From NCBI GenBank assembly GCA_949358305.1, contig OX442322.1, positions 8,928,001-8,992,000 on the forward strand: a stretch of DNA of 64,000 nucleotides, written 5' to 3'. This document shows positions 44,192 through 57,111 of this stretch, in pieces. Position 1 is the first letter of the stretch; every line of letters starts with the position of its first letter. Both the position numbers and the translations under genes were made by a program. The notes under the pieces are model-generated. The model saw only the letters and a program-made list of their open reading frames with translations. It did no database searches and was not told the origin of the DNA. The DNA is from Strigamia acuminata. Its lineage: Eukaryota; Arthropoda; Chilopoda; Geophilomorpha; Linotaeniidae.

Positions 44192-47100
44192 GTCGGGTAG
44201 ACGAGGAGAGAGCCAGCAACCAGATGAGAATAGAAGTCCCAGGGTCGCAAAAGGAAGCAGCCGGCGTCAACAGAGAAGTGCCCGCACTGATGGGTTGAGG
44301 GCGAAGCGGCAAGCGGTCTCTCGTCGGGCGGTAATCAAGTCGAAGGAGATTTGGGAAAAATACGTCGCGGGAGGTCGGTTGGTCCGAAAGCGTCGGTCGA
44401 GCCGTCGGAAGGGACAATGGCGTCGCGGGACCGGAATGAAGAAGGTTGCGGAAATTAAGCAGTCGGCGTATAAAGAAGGAGGAACGATCGGAACCCTGAA
44501 TCTCGGGCGAGCCTAGAAGTTATACACAACGCAATGACACTAGAAGAGAAGAGTCTTGTGTTTTCTTTTTTCGAATTGTTTATTTGTTTTAAGTTAGTTT
44601 AGAGTTGTTTTAGGATTGTTTTGGGGGTTTTTGTTTCGTTCGGCTAGTGTATGTGTATTGCGGGGTTGTTATGTCGGATTCGATTTGGTGTGCGGTATAT
44701 TGGTAGTCTTAATTTGTGGGGCGTGCTCTGTTTCAGGGCTCAACGAGGGTCGTAAGACACTCTTGCCTAATGAAGCGAGTCATTGAAAAACGCCTTGTAC
44801 AGTTTACTTTAGTGTGTATGATTTTTAGACTAGCATATTTTCGAGTTGTTTCCGACCTGACAATTTCGTGAGCGCCGTTCGATATGGAGTATTTCCGTTA
44901 CGATCTTAATTTTTAAGTGTTGAGTTTTGCGAATCACATTCAAAGTTCGAAGTGTGTCTTTTTGGGGGGATTGATTTCCAATTGCATATGCATAATTAGT
45001 CGGTTTTTTTTGTGAACTGGATTTTCTTTGGAGATTGAAGTTTCTAGTCAGTCCTTTTTTTGTCACGTTGATGAATTAAAGGTAAAAAGCTTTGAGTTAA
45101 ATTAGAGTTTCAATTGCGAGTTTAGAAATTAATTTCCGACGTTTGCGAAAGTTGCATTCAAGCATGAACAAGTCCACGTTAAATAGAACAGGGGCAAGAA
45201 GATAAATTCCCTTTATAGATAAAGACGTGGGTTCCCCCAATCGACAATTTTGAGATTGGTGTGAGTTTTAATTGAAAAGAAAATTTCGAGTCTCTTAAGT
45301 TTGAACGCGGTTGGAATCCGTTTGGGAGTATGCATAATTAAGAAGCTGGACAGCCTTTTAAAGAACCAGAAAAGAGAATTAGCACACCCCAGGTTAAGGG
45401 TCCAACTCGTGAATAGCATAAGAAGTTTTAATGCAAGCTAAGTTTATACGTTAGAGAGGTGATGTGTGGAATTTCGATTCTCTATTCAGTTTTTCGGGAC
45501 GCCGAATAAAAGAAGGAGTTTTGGGTTTCATCATCCGTGGCAATAGAAAGTTATGGTCGACTTCAAGAGGTTTTATTAAAGTATCTAAGCGTTTTGAAGG
45601 AGGTCGAAAGCTAGTTGAATAAAATGATTCGCCACGCGCAAGAATAATTTCAGACTAATGAAGGAGCGAGAGAGTTCGCCATTAGTTGCAAATTGCAGCA
45701 TCGCCTTAGCGGGAGGTCCCAATTGGTCACTTGGATCGAAATTGATATTTCCTCAGGCGGAGAAAGAGCGCAATAAGTTCCGTTGGTGCTGATTCGCAAT
45801 AAATCGAACCAAAGAGAGATAAATCTTATTGTACAGAAAAAGAAAGACGAACGTAAAACCTTTACATTGATTTCCTTTCTGGCAAAGGGCCATTTTGAAA
45901 TAGAAGTTGTTCGTCAGGAATTTTTCCGTGACTCTTTGTCTTTATTTTCAAAGCAACAAGCTACAAGAAGAAAATATTACATTGGTTGTTGGAGATTCCT
46001 TTAGTAGCAAGAAACTTTCTCTTTTGAGCTGTTAACAGCACGGTCAGTCTAATTTAGAAAGCTTGCAATGTAGAAGTCCAGTCGGTTAACAGTTGGTCCG
46101 TCGAGTTTCACTAGCAGAATGCGAGGATAATTGACGCGTGAAACTTTCGCGCTGAATTCACTCCTCAAAAAATGAGAGATAGAAAAAAAGGGGAGAAACT
46201 CGGGAAAGTCTCGAGGTTGCATAATAAAGTTTTAAAGAAGAAAATTCCCCCCTATACAGAAGACAGAATTTAGAGAAGGTTTTAGTTGGTTAACAGTGGT
46301 CCATCAAACCCAAGTACTAGATTAGAGAAAAGGTTTTAGTTGGTTAACAGCGGTCCATCAAACCTAAAGATAGAAATCCATCTTCCTCCTTGTAGAGTAA
46401 GAAAAGGCAACAATCATCAGCTTTCAGCTAATAGAATAAAAAGGGATCGTAAAGTTAAACTGAAAGGATTTTTAAAGCAATCAGTTAGAGAATTAGTCCG
46501 GTGCAAGTTGGTTTGAGGAAGTTGTTGAGTTGGGAAGAGCCAGGTGAAGTCAGCCGAAGAAACAAGGTGACAGTGAAAAGGTTCAGTCGAGAAAAGGAGC
46601 GAATCCCAGTTTATTGAGAATTAAAGACCCCAGAACCAACAGAAAAGAATACAAACCTCTCGTCACTTAGAAAAATAGAAATTAATTTAGTTTATTCTTC
46701 CAGTCCTTTTATACAGCTCTTTATTTAAGAAAATGCAGAGAATTCCTCTCGAGAATTTAGTGATTTTCAAGTTTCGGAAGTTTCCCGATCGATTTCTTTG
46801 AAAGCATAAAAGATCTTCACAGTAGAAATACTTATTCTCCAGGATATTACAGTAAGAACAAGTTTAATAAATCGGGAGCAGATTGAGTTTGGACGTAAGA
46901 ATTTATAATTTCTATTACATTTGAATTCAGGTGTTGGTCAAATATAGAAGTCGGTGTTAGTATTTATGGCATTAGTCAAAACCACATGAGCCGATCTGTT
47001 GAGATATTCATTGCCGCTGGGTGCATCTTAGAAAATAAAGCCTCCCTCCTTAGATAACCTTTAGTTGTGTTTTTTCCTGACAGTTTCAGTATTAGAAAAG

Positions 47101-48412
47101 TTCGCCACTTTATTTCGGGAGATTTCCTGAAAAGTGGATCTACTCCTTGGCGCCGAGTGTGTCAAGATACATGCTGTCGCTTCCTAAATATCAATCCATG
47201 CCATACTTAAATCCTGACTAAATAGAAAAATCCCTTACATATAACATAAGAATGACAGAACGAGATAGATTAGTTTTTCTGTTATAAGTACCTCCTTTTT
47301 CCTTTTTTCCTCTGGAAAGCTCTGATTTAAGGGCAGCCAAAGTAAACCGCCTTTGAACACTGGGAATCTTGAGAATTCTGGACGTTCTCAGAAAAATGAT
47401 TCAATTTGTGAAGTAATGGCTTTGGACTTTCTGTTTGGAAGTTAGCAAATAAGTCCTTCGCATTGCGGCGTTCACTTATGGGTTACATTGTCCTTTTAGG
47501 GTTAGAAAATACATAAAGAAGTAAATAGAATAGAAAACCTTGACCTCTTAAACCTTCATAACAGTTGAAATAGATAATGGGAGTTTCAAGCCATTTAGAT
47601 GAATAAATCGCTTTTCCCCTCGGGATTAGACGAAAATGGAAAGCTCTCCTAATTGATGCAGTTGTTTAGAGCTAAAACGAATGCGGGAATATACCAGGAC
47701 CTGTTCACACCAGCTTATCTAATGTGACAAGGACAGTGCTTTCATACACACATTCAAATATAAAGTCCCTCTACACCCCTTCTCTCTTTATGATTCTAAT
47801 GGTTCTTCGTTTGAATGTTCGATTCTTCGACATGCAAGATGGCAAACACCAATGGGTTGCTCGAATCCCTTAGAGACCTCCAGCCAGAGTTAGCAGGAGT
47901 AGGGACCCGAATAGCAATAGAGCTTCCCTTCTTGTTTCTTTTTTGAGTCGGGAGGGAATTATATGAATATATAAAATAAAATTGGGATTGGAAACGACAA
48001 AATGTGTCCGGAAAAGTCCTGCCGGCCACCGGCGGAGTGCACGCCGTCGGTCGCCGAAGAGGAACGGTCACTAAACCTTTTTGATCAATTTCCTGTTTTC
48101 CTAATCCTAAGATTTTATATTGTGGAAAAATAACAGATAGAAGAGTCCTCATAGCCTCCCTCACTCTTACCTCAAACAATTAACACGGGAAATAATATAC
48201 AGGGTGCTTAATCTAAGCCCAACAACAAGAAACTAACCCATTCATTAGAAAATAGTAGCATGTGGTTTTTACTCTTCACTCATTCTGTTATTAAAATCCG
48301 GTCTTGATAAGGTTTTTCTTTTTTAACAAAGTTGATGGAGTTTTCCAAGGCAGAAATAAGATAAGAAAATATTAGAGATTTACAGAGCTGATAGTAAAGG
48401 TTGTTGTCTAAA

Positions 48413-48613
48413 TCAAGTGAAGTGGATTAGCAAATAAGAGAAGTCCGCTGTTGCTGGGTCCACGGGTTCGGCAATCTTGACTTCCTCTTTTAAGAATTTA
48501 TTAAGACATTCGAGAGTTAACAGAGGACGATTCCGGTTTGTAATAGGAATTTTAAGTAGTCCGGAAGTCGTTGTCTCCGAATAAGAGAAAAAGTAGTCAA
48601 AGAACATCGGCAC
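48413..48613 (-). pseudogene. Inverted gag fragment of A/B2 type inside B
   Basis: In the minus frame TTTSGLLKIP followed by NKFLKEEVKIAEP matches the gag segment TTTGLFLIP...LFLEFVASEVRVAE of B2 (about 256-305), with a deletion between. About 150 bp to the left, 48264-48299 (TTTTTACTCTTCACTCATTC) resembles the A LTR at 20584-20617, in the arrangement LTR then gag expected for a minus-strand A-type element. This looks like a decayed nested copy. Confidence 0.5.
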
Positions 48614-49042
48614 GTGAAGTGGTTATTTGAGCCGTGTCGAGAGTCACAAGTCGTAAGATTACGACGTTCGTTGAATTGAGTTAGATTCTGGAATTTAAAA
48701 AGAGGTGATCAGATTTTCTCAAGAGAAGCGATTAAAAGCTGTTAATCGAAAATAGTTTTGTTTGCATAAATAATAGAGAGTGTCTGTATTTCCTATTCCC
48801 CTCCCTCTTAGGTCCTTACACTCGGTCTCTTGAAAGGAATAGAAAGGACCGAGATGGGAGTCTGAGAGAGGGGATGGGTTGCGGGGTACAGATAAGAGAG
48901 ACGGTTGGTCATGCTAAGCGTCTCCACAACGTCACTTGTGGTAATTAGCGAGGTTAGATGGGCTGTCCTAGTAAAGAGAAGATGTGAATTTATTAGGGAT
49001 AAATTTCCCCCCGCTGTCGTCTTCCTTTTTTGGTGGGAGCGA

Positions 49043-50788
49043 TGTTGCGAGCAGATACGCAACAAAATTAATATTCAGAAAAGAGAAAGAAACTTTGGTT
49101 CATCTGCATGATTCGAATTACCATTCGTGGAATGTTTACCTTGTAAGTTGTCGGGGTTTGCTGAATCGTTTCGGTCATTTCGTTTCTTTGAAAGTCTCAA
49201 TTTCTCGAAGAGTTCGCAACATTGGAAATGAGAGGTGAGCGCAGTCCGCCATCTTGTGTTAAGTTCGGGCATCGGATTTATCTACAAAGGAAAAGTTAAG
49301 GTTTTTAATTTCGGTTCCGGTTAGTTTGAATAATTTTCAAGAACTTATCTGACACGGTACAGGCAGGCATTGGGTCGCTAATTAAAGGCGATAACGGCGA
49401 GGATGGGTTTCAAAGCGAAAAGCGAAGTCGTTGTTGATTATCGAGCGGTTTGGTCTGGTCGAAGTGCACTCGGAAAGATGTTGTTTTGAAGCTGTAGATT
49501 TGAATACATTAGTTTAGAAACCACTCCGGTGATTAAATAAATAGCTTTAGTTGTAATTTACCGTGGATTAAAGTCCGATGATTCGGCGTTGGGCCGAGGC
49601 GAAGCTTCGTTGCTCACCAAGGAGCGTTGATCGGCTAGATCCGCCATTAGAAGACAGTTGGTACAACGAGCCTCGTTTTCGATTGAGATTTAATTTGATT
49701 CAGAATAAGATTTGTTCGACTTAAGTTTTTATTGTGTGATTTAATGCGATTTCGAATTGATTAGTTGGTTATTTTTTCGTTGTTTTGTGTTTCGGATAAG
49801 ATTCAATCGTTTGGTCGGGTGTCACGTGATTTGGCGCATCGTGCATCTATTCGGTCGAGTTCGGGTTTTATAACTCGCCCGCGAATAGCATTGGGTTTAG
49901 TGCGGGCGATGGGAATTTAATTCCGTGCAATGCAAGGGATTTATTAAATGCGCACAACGAGTGTCGAGGATGCATTATTTGGGTTCTTTATTCGTATTAA
50001 GACAGTGGCCATGTTCGGGATGCGAGAATTACGATTGATTAGATTAAGTTTTCGTTGACATTGATTAGGCGACGTCTCGTGGCGAAATGTAGCAGTTTTC
50101 GGGTTTTCGAGATTTCCATTCAATGTTCGTTGAGGTTTTAATTTTGAAGGTTTGCACCTTCTTTCATTTCATTTTCGCTGTATTAAATAATCATTAGGGT
50201 TTGAGTTATTTATATGCTCGATTTTCGATATTAAAGATAAGTTTTTTGGTGTAATTTGAACTCTCAACGGCCGTTCTTGTTTTGTTGTACGGAGGCCGTT
50301 TTGAGACATTGGCTTTTTGATATATTGTTATCTATTTTATTAATAATGCTGTCGTGTTGACGTTTATTGTTGTTAGAGACCGTGACACGAGTTTACACAT
50401 TGTAAAAACAGTTATAGTTCTGATTTGAACGATTAAACATCGGTTTATATTTGTTCGTAAATAAGAACGAGTGTTTCTTTTCGGTTGCACACAAGCGCGA
50501 GATTCGAATCTGCGCCATCTTTGATTTATGAAAGACGAGATTGATATTCGAGCCCGAATATCCGCCAACAGTCATGTTTAAAGCAAAAGCCAGGTTCTCG
50601 AGTTTTGGTCGACATGGAGAGGACAATGATGGCCAAGTCAGAAAACATGATATGCGTTATCAGATGTCAGAATGGTTTCAATCGAGTCGAGTAGTGAAAA
50701 GTGCTGTGCGAAGATTTGATCGCTCGAATGTTTATTACGAGGTGCGTGAGTTGCCAGTCCTTGCAGCAATCACTGCTTGCTGGCAACA
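49043..50788 (+). repeat. B 3' LTR, with empty B2 site
   Basis: 1746 bp. TTTGGTCTGGTCGAAGTGC at about 49450-49468 is continuous here, whereas the 5' copy is split at GGTC by B2. It ends CTGGCAACA at 50788 against satellite ATGT. Confidence 0.96.
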
Positions 50789-52470
50789 ATGTAAGTTTTA
50801 GCAACATCCAAGCAATGATTTGCGAGAATAGACTTTTGATCTCATCACAGTTGACTTAGCACAAACACCACAAGACCAATGTCTCTGAATGTTCAGAAAT
50901 AGTGTTTAAACCTTAGTAGAAGGCTCCAATGTAAGTTTTAGCAACATCCAAGCAATGATTTGGGAGAATAGACTTTTGATCTCATCACAGTTGACTTAGC
51001 ACAAACACCAGAAGACCAATGTCTCTGAATGTTCAGAAATAGTGTTTAAACCTTAGTAGAAGGCTCCAATGTAAGTTTTAGAAACATCCAAGCAATGATT
51101 TGGGAGAATAGACTTTTGATCTCATCACAGTTGACTTAGCACAAACACCACAAGACCAATGTCTCTGAATGTTCAGAAATAGTGTTTAAACCTTAGTAGA
51201 AGGCTCCAATGTAAGTTTTAGCAACATCCAAGCAATGATTTGGGAGAATAGACTTTTGATCTCATCACAGTTGACTTAGCACAAACACCAGAAGATCAAT
51301 GTCTCTGAATGTTCAGAAATAGTGTTTAAACCTTAGTAGAAGGCTCCAATGTAAGTTTTAGAAACATCCAAGCAATGATTTGGGAGAATAGACTTTTGAT
51401 CTCATCACAGTTGACTTAGCACAAACACCACAAGACCAATGTCTCTGAATGTTCAGAAATAGTGTTTAAACCTTAGTAGAAGGCTCCAATGTAAGTTTTA
51501 GCAACATCCAAGCAATGATTTGGGAGAATAGACTTTTGATCTCATCACAGTTGACTTACCACAAACACCACAAGACCAATGTCTCTGAATGTTCAGAAAT
51601 AGTGTTTAAACCTTAGTAGAAGGCTCCAATGTAAGTTTTAGAAACATCCAAGCAATGATTTGGGAGAATAGACTTTTGATCTCATCACAGTTGACTTAGC
51701 ACAAACACCACAAGACCAATGTCTCTGAATGTTCAGAAATAGTGTTTAAACCTTAGTAGAAGGCTCCAATGTAAGTTTTAGCAACATCCAAGCAATGATT
51801 TGGGAGAATAGACTTTTGATCTCATCACAGTTGACTTAGCACAAACACCACAAGACCAATGTCTCTGAATGTTCAGAAATAGTGTTTAAACCTTAGTAGA
51901 AGGTTCCAATGTAAGTTTTAGAAACATCCAAGCAATGATTTGGGAGAATAGACTTTTGATCTCATCACAGTTGACTTAGCACAAACACCACAAGACCAAT
52001 GTCTCTGAATGTTCAGAAATAGTGTTTAAACCTTAGTAGAAGGCTTCAATGTAAGTTTTAGCAACATCCAAGCAATAAATTTTGAAAAAAAAATTTTGAG
52101 CTCATTTCACATCGCAGTTGACTTAGCACAAACACCACAAGATCAATGTCTCTGAATGTTCAGAAATAGTGTTTAAACCTTAGTAGAAGGCTCCAATGTA
52201 AGTTTTAGCAACATCCAAGCAATGATTTGGGAGAATAGACTTTTGATCTCATCACAGTTGACTTAGCACAAATACCACAAGACCAATGTCTCTGAATGTT
52301 CAGAAATAGTGTTTAAACCTTAGTAGAAGGCTCCAATGTAAGTTTTAGCAACATCCAAGCAATGATTTGGGAGAATAGACTTTTGATCTCATCACAGTTG
52401 ACTTAGCACAAACACCAGAAGACCAATGTCTCTGAATGTTCAGAAATAGTGTTTAAACCTTAGTAGAAGG
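50789..52470. repeat. 140-bp satellite, array 3
   Basis: About 12 monomers. GCAACATCC and GAAACATCC types mostly alternate, giving a 280-bp dimer in place of the five-monomer order. One A-rich monomer lies near 52075. The array is cut by C at AAGG. Confidence 0.94.
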
Positions 52471-53222
52471 TGTTGCGAGCACGCGCAACATGGATTTTTG
52501 CTATCGCAATAGCGGATTTGCTTTGATTAATCATTAATTTAAGTTTGTGTTTAGTTAATAGTGCAGCTTAAGTTTTGGCTAAATGTTAAATGAATTTCGT
52601 GTAGTTTGTGACGTGGGAGTTATGTTTTACCTGATTTAAGCTGTCTTTTTTTAGGTAATCTTGTATCTTTTCCTTGATTCTTTGGAGTTTTACTGCTTGG
52701 ATTCGTCCAAAGATTTGCTGTTGTTAGTTCCTAAGTTAGTTTATTTATTTGAAACGCTTTGTCTTAATGTATTACGGTTTTGTGCCTTTTGTAATGATTT
52801 TATACTTGAAACTGTGTATTTTCTTGTATACGCTTTATCATTTTGTCACTAGAGGGACAATTCGCCTCTTGCGAGTGGCAAAGTTGCTCTAATTGTTGTA
52901 GGTTGCGCAGCAACTACACTGTGACTGTTATGTAGATTTCTAGGGTTAAGATATGTAATTTTCTCCTCTCTTTTCTGTGTACTTTTGATAGATATTAACT
53001 TTACATTAAATTCGGTTTGTTTATGTGTTATTTGGCATATTAGTGGTGAGTTCTTCCAGACACTTATTAGGCCACTTTGCAGGGATTTCAAGCAGGATTT
53101 CTCCTGCAATGCATCATCTCTTTTGGAGCTCATCACAAGTTCTAGTAAGTAGGTTTATTTGTTATAAGCTTTTTCTGTTGTCTTCTAGAGTGCCACACGG
53201 CCACAAAGCATTGCTAGAAACA
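52471..53222 (+). repeat. C 5' LTR
   Basis: 752 bp from TGTTGCGAGCACGCGCAACA to CATTGCTAGAAACA. It looks identical to 57112-57863. Confidence 0.95.
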
Positions 53223-56200
53223 GTTTTGCCGCCGAGTCAAGATTGGTCTCGTCTTGTCGTCAGTCAGGTGTTGGCGTGCCACGTGTCCAGACGGATCCGC
53301 CAAGCTGCAACGCAACTTGCGAGCTTCGGATGTTCAAGCGACAGTTACGCCGCCTGTAGTCCAGTTAAACACAACGCAATGTACAAGAGTCGGCAATGAA
53401 GATTTCGTTTTTTGTCGATCATTTTCGTTTTTATCGAATATTTTCTCGCTTTTATTGTTAATTTTAAGGTTTTTGGGGGAAATTGTGGTTGTTTTGGGAG
53501 TTTTGGGGCGTTAGTTATGTTTCATGCTTCTGTATACGTCGTTGTGCAAGTGTAGCTAGTTTCCACGCCTATTTGCGCCTTGTTTGGAGTCCCCTTAAAC
53601 CCTAAACTTCTGTTTTTGTCCTCCTCGAATGCGTTTTCTAGCATTAATGTCGTGAGTTTCTTGTTAAAGATACTAAAGAGTAGCTTATATGAATTTATTG
53701 GTTTTTTTGTCGGGAATTAATTAGGGAGTTCCTGTCTTTAATTGTCTACAGTTAGACCTGCGGTTTTTAAGTAGCTTGCACACGTTTTATTGAGAATTTT
53801 CGGCCCAATCCGTGCATACGGTAGTTAGTTGTATTTGAATTTTCTTTAATCTACTCCCTTTTAATTTGAAATCGCCAATTTATTACGCATTAAGCTCTTT
53901 GATTTTGAGTTCTTAGTTCTCCCGGGTTCTTTCCCCAGTTACCGGTAGGTTTTTGGATTAGGAATATTGCCTGATTCTGCATGTTCTTGTGTGGAATGCT
54001 GGTGGTTCCTGGTCTTTACGTTTTTTGTATTCATTAATGCGTTTTGCTTGGGAATGTCGTTGCATTCGCTGCCCTTTGTAGCCTTGACCTGTTCTTTGGC
54101 GGTGCTAAGCCAATTAACTCTCGCCCTTAATTTATCAGTGTCTCTAGATGTAGTAGGTCGGGGGTCAAGTTTCCTCGCAGCTGGGTGTGTGTGTGTGTTC
54201 GGGTGGAATGTAGACGATTCCTAATCTTTACGATTTAGCGTGTTCTTGTCTTGTCCAGTAAGATTTTCTTGGGGTCATTCGAGTTCCTCGTTGGTTCTGG
54301 TGTCGGACGCCTCTCCGGAACGAGAGAAGGCACACCCGTTTGTATTCGTGTATGGTAAAGTGTTTCCTGTTTTTATAACGGGATTAGTTTCTTTGTTGCT
54401 CGTGTCTAGCAGAGAGCGCGCTGGACCACGTGGTCAGTCGGTTCTTATCTGTCAGTCAATTTCTGTTCGGTTAGATTGTTATACGACTTGTTTGCAAGTG
54501 GGTTTGGATTTAGATAGGCGTGTGACTTCTGTCGGTGCTGGAAGTTTAGAGCAGCCGATCCGCACCGCCCACTGGACAAGTCCAGTTTTTGTTGTTGACC
54601 GCTGCACCCAGTGTCTACCGCTGGTGATGTTACGTTCTGCATTTTCGCTAGTTTATTCGTTTAGGAAATAGCTTGCTTGCTATTTTATGGTTGTGGCTAG
54701 CTGGCGTGGCGGTAGGGTATAGGTACTTGTTTTGGATGGTCGTTCTTGCTGTGCACAGCAGGGACTGCCATTCGATGTGTTACAGAGGGCAGGTTTGCAC
54801 TGCCATACTCTGTTAGATGTCGTGTCCGAGACAAAGTCCCTGCGCCTTTTGGCGGCCCCTATTTCTACGTTTGCTTCCCGCGACTGAGTAGTTGTTGTTA
54901 GTCTTTCATTCCTAGCTCTGCAGTGAGGCAGACATGCACTAGGCAGGGAGCCCACTCTAGGATGGGTCGAAGGACGTGTGTGTGCGGCCTTCTTGGCGCC
55001 GGCACTCGGCAACACGTTTTAGTCATTGGACAACACGTGCTTTCAGTAGAGTGGCGATTTCCGGAAGTCGGCTTGCTGATCGACGATGTGGTCAATGGGT
55101 ATGTGAGCGAGTCAATTGTCGACTTGCAGTTGCTTACCGGTTCCAGTAATGCGGTTGGCAACTGGCAAGTCCTTGTGCTCATGTCTATGTGTGACGCCCC
55201 TCGTAATCAGGGACGTCAAGCAACCCTCCCTCTTCTCTCGTTTCTCGGTTCAATCATATTGGTTCCGACTCGGGGTGGGCCAAGCGTTCATACGGTAGCC
55301 TCCTTATTGGAGCATGGGGTTTTAACTAGATCTAGTTTCTATTTCCCCCTCGGTTAAAGAAGTTTCAGTCTTCGTGGTAGTCTGCTCACAACAGGCTACA
55401 CGGTGGCCCGAGTGCGGACGTGCAGTCCATCGGGTACCTCCTTGTTCAAGGCGCATTCGTAAAGCGCAGCTCGGTTGAAAGAAAGCCACCGGTTTTGATT
55501 TCTTTTCAACGACGTGATTAGTTTTCGTGAAGGAAGTGTAGCTTCGCTTCATTTGGTTGCAGTTGCACTGCTTCCAACGTTTTTCAGTATCATATGACAC
55601 CTGTTGATCTTCAAAAAGAAGCAGGTCCCTTTCCTTTCTTTTCTCGTGGGGAGGAAATGGATTGATTATTTGGGTACGGACTTGTTCCCTCTTCGGAAAA
55701 AAAAGCAGAAGTTTAGTGTTTTGGAATTCTTGCTGGTTTTCACAGTTCCGGTTTGCTAGTTTCCTTTGTGAGGCCATACTTGGCCAATAGCTTTAGTGAT
55801 AATATTGACGTTTTAGCCGGTATTTATTTGCACGGAACGTGTTCGTTTTTTTTAGATAATTGAACCGTTTTTCTCTTATTAGTTAGATAAAGTTGTGGTC
55901 GATGGGTCAGTGTGCGCGTGTTTCATTGTCACTGTGGACAAGAGGTCGCAGTTGGCTTGCACAGTCATCTGACTAAGTCTTTTCCTTTTTTCGTTATTCT
56001 TCGCTCTTAGCGGTTTCGTGGGTTCATGTCAAGTCAGGGTGCGGTCAACGCCTTTGCGTGGCAGTTGCTGCGAATGGTTCGCATTGCCTGAGCTTCATGC
56101 TTTCTCGTTCTCTTTTTCCTTCTTCTGGCGTGATCATGTTAGCTAGGTGGTCATGGCTTTGGGTAAGTTGTTAGTTGGTCACTCTTTGCGAAAGAGTGGT

Positions 56201-57111
56201 GCCTAGGTCTTGACGGCATTTTCTAGTTCTTCGTACGAATGCTGGGTGGTTGGTCAGACGATAGGTCTGGGTCAACGCATTCATTCCCTTATTTTGCTTT
56301 TTTCTTGTTTTCTAGAAAAGGGTCGTCTTTAATAGTTTAACAAGTTTGAGTTCGCAGCTCGTGTTTTTAGGCGGACGGAGGTTTCCGTGGTACGTTGCCA
56401 CTTGAGCGCTGGCTCGAGAACAACGAGGCGGTGAAGCCTGCCGTGTCTCAAGTTTGTTCCTTTTTGCGTTCCAAGTTTCTTCTAGTCTTCATGCATGTCT
56501 TGTTCCTTGCGAGACCATGCTCGATCAAGAGCTTTTGTGACAGTTTTCCTTCCTCTTTGACGAGGATTCTCGTTTTCCTGTTTTTAGCTTTCATTAGTTT
56601 AAGCGTCTGTCTACGGGTTGACAGACTGAGTTTTCGGACAAGCTCCCGCAATAATCTCACGTCGTTTTGGTTAGAAAACCCGTTCAGTCAGATTTTCTAA
56701 AGGTATTTTGTGTGTGTGCCACGTGTCTATTGGCGACGTTGTAGCCCCTCGGTGTCTGGACTAGGTCGTCGTGGCACGGCCCTTCTCTTTCTTCTCTCGT
56801 GTTTTAAGTTTCTTTTAGTTTTTGTTGGTTGTTGATAGGAAGTGCGCCGCAACGCAACTTCTCTTTTCTTTCGTCTCTCTGGTGTTTTTGGGCCGCGATC
56901 CGACTTCGATGCCCTTGACCCTGGGACGCTCCTAGAGGTCTCGGTTGTTTAGGTTACAGCTTTTTGCCTTCGTGTCTATGGTTTTGCCTTCGCGACTTTT
57001 ACAAAGTCGAGCTTGGCTTCAATACTTTTTCCTCCCGTTCTCTTGGTTTTGATGGGGAATTCCTTCAACGGTTTTCTACCTTGCCTTTCCTTCTTCTTTG
57101 GCCGGCAACGC
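53223..57111 (+). other. C internal domain, non-coding
   Basis: 3.9 kb. It starts directly at GTTTTGCCGCCGAGTC, which in Y lies 470 bp inside the leader. The motif ACACAACGCAATG is at 53369-53381. The hairpins CACTCTTTGCGAAAGAGTG (about 56180-56198) and CGACTTTTACAAAGTCG are kept. The frames 54240-54671 and 54923-55357 repeat those of Y and are not credible genes. Confidence 0.75.

Larger units (their letters stand above)
44156..49042 (+). other. B internal domain, non-coding
   Basis: 4.9 kb. The frame 43908-44516 starts in the LTR, is basic and low-complexity, and stops just before the 13-nt motif at 44524-44536. A 55-bp direct repeat around GGTTTTAGTTGGTTAACAG occurs at about 46276-46362. 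Scraps of an A-type element lie at 48264-48613. Otherwise I see no gene; the remaining frames are under 130 codons with no recognisable motif. Confidence 0.7.
36706..50788 (+). mobile_element. B: non-coding BEL/Pao-like LTR element carrying B2 in its 5' LTR
   Basis: 14,083 bp, or about 8.4 kb without B2. Flanked by ATGT (36702-36705 and 50789-50792). The 5' LTR is 36706-37123 plus 42828-44155 (1746 bp in total) and the 3' LTR is 49043-50788 (1746 bp). A primer site follows the 5' LTR. The 4.9-kb interior encodes nothing I recognise except an inverted gag scrap. Confidence 0.95.

Noticed and set aside
43908-44516. A 202-codon basic protein frame in B.
   Set aside because: It starts in the LTR and crosses the primer site; low-complexity arginine-rich sequence with no homology I recognise.
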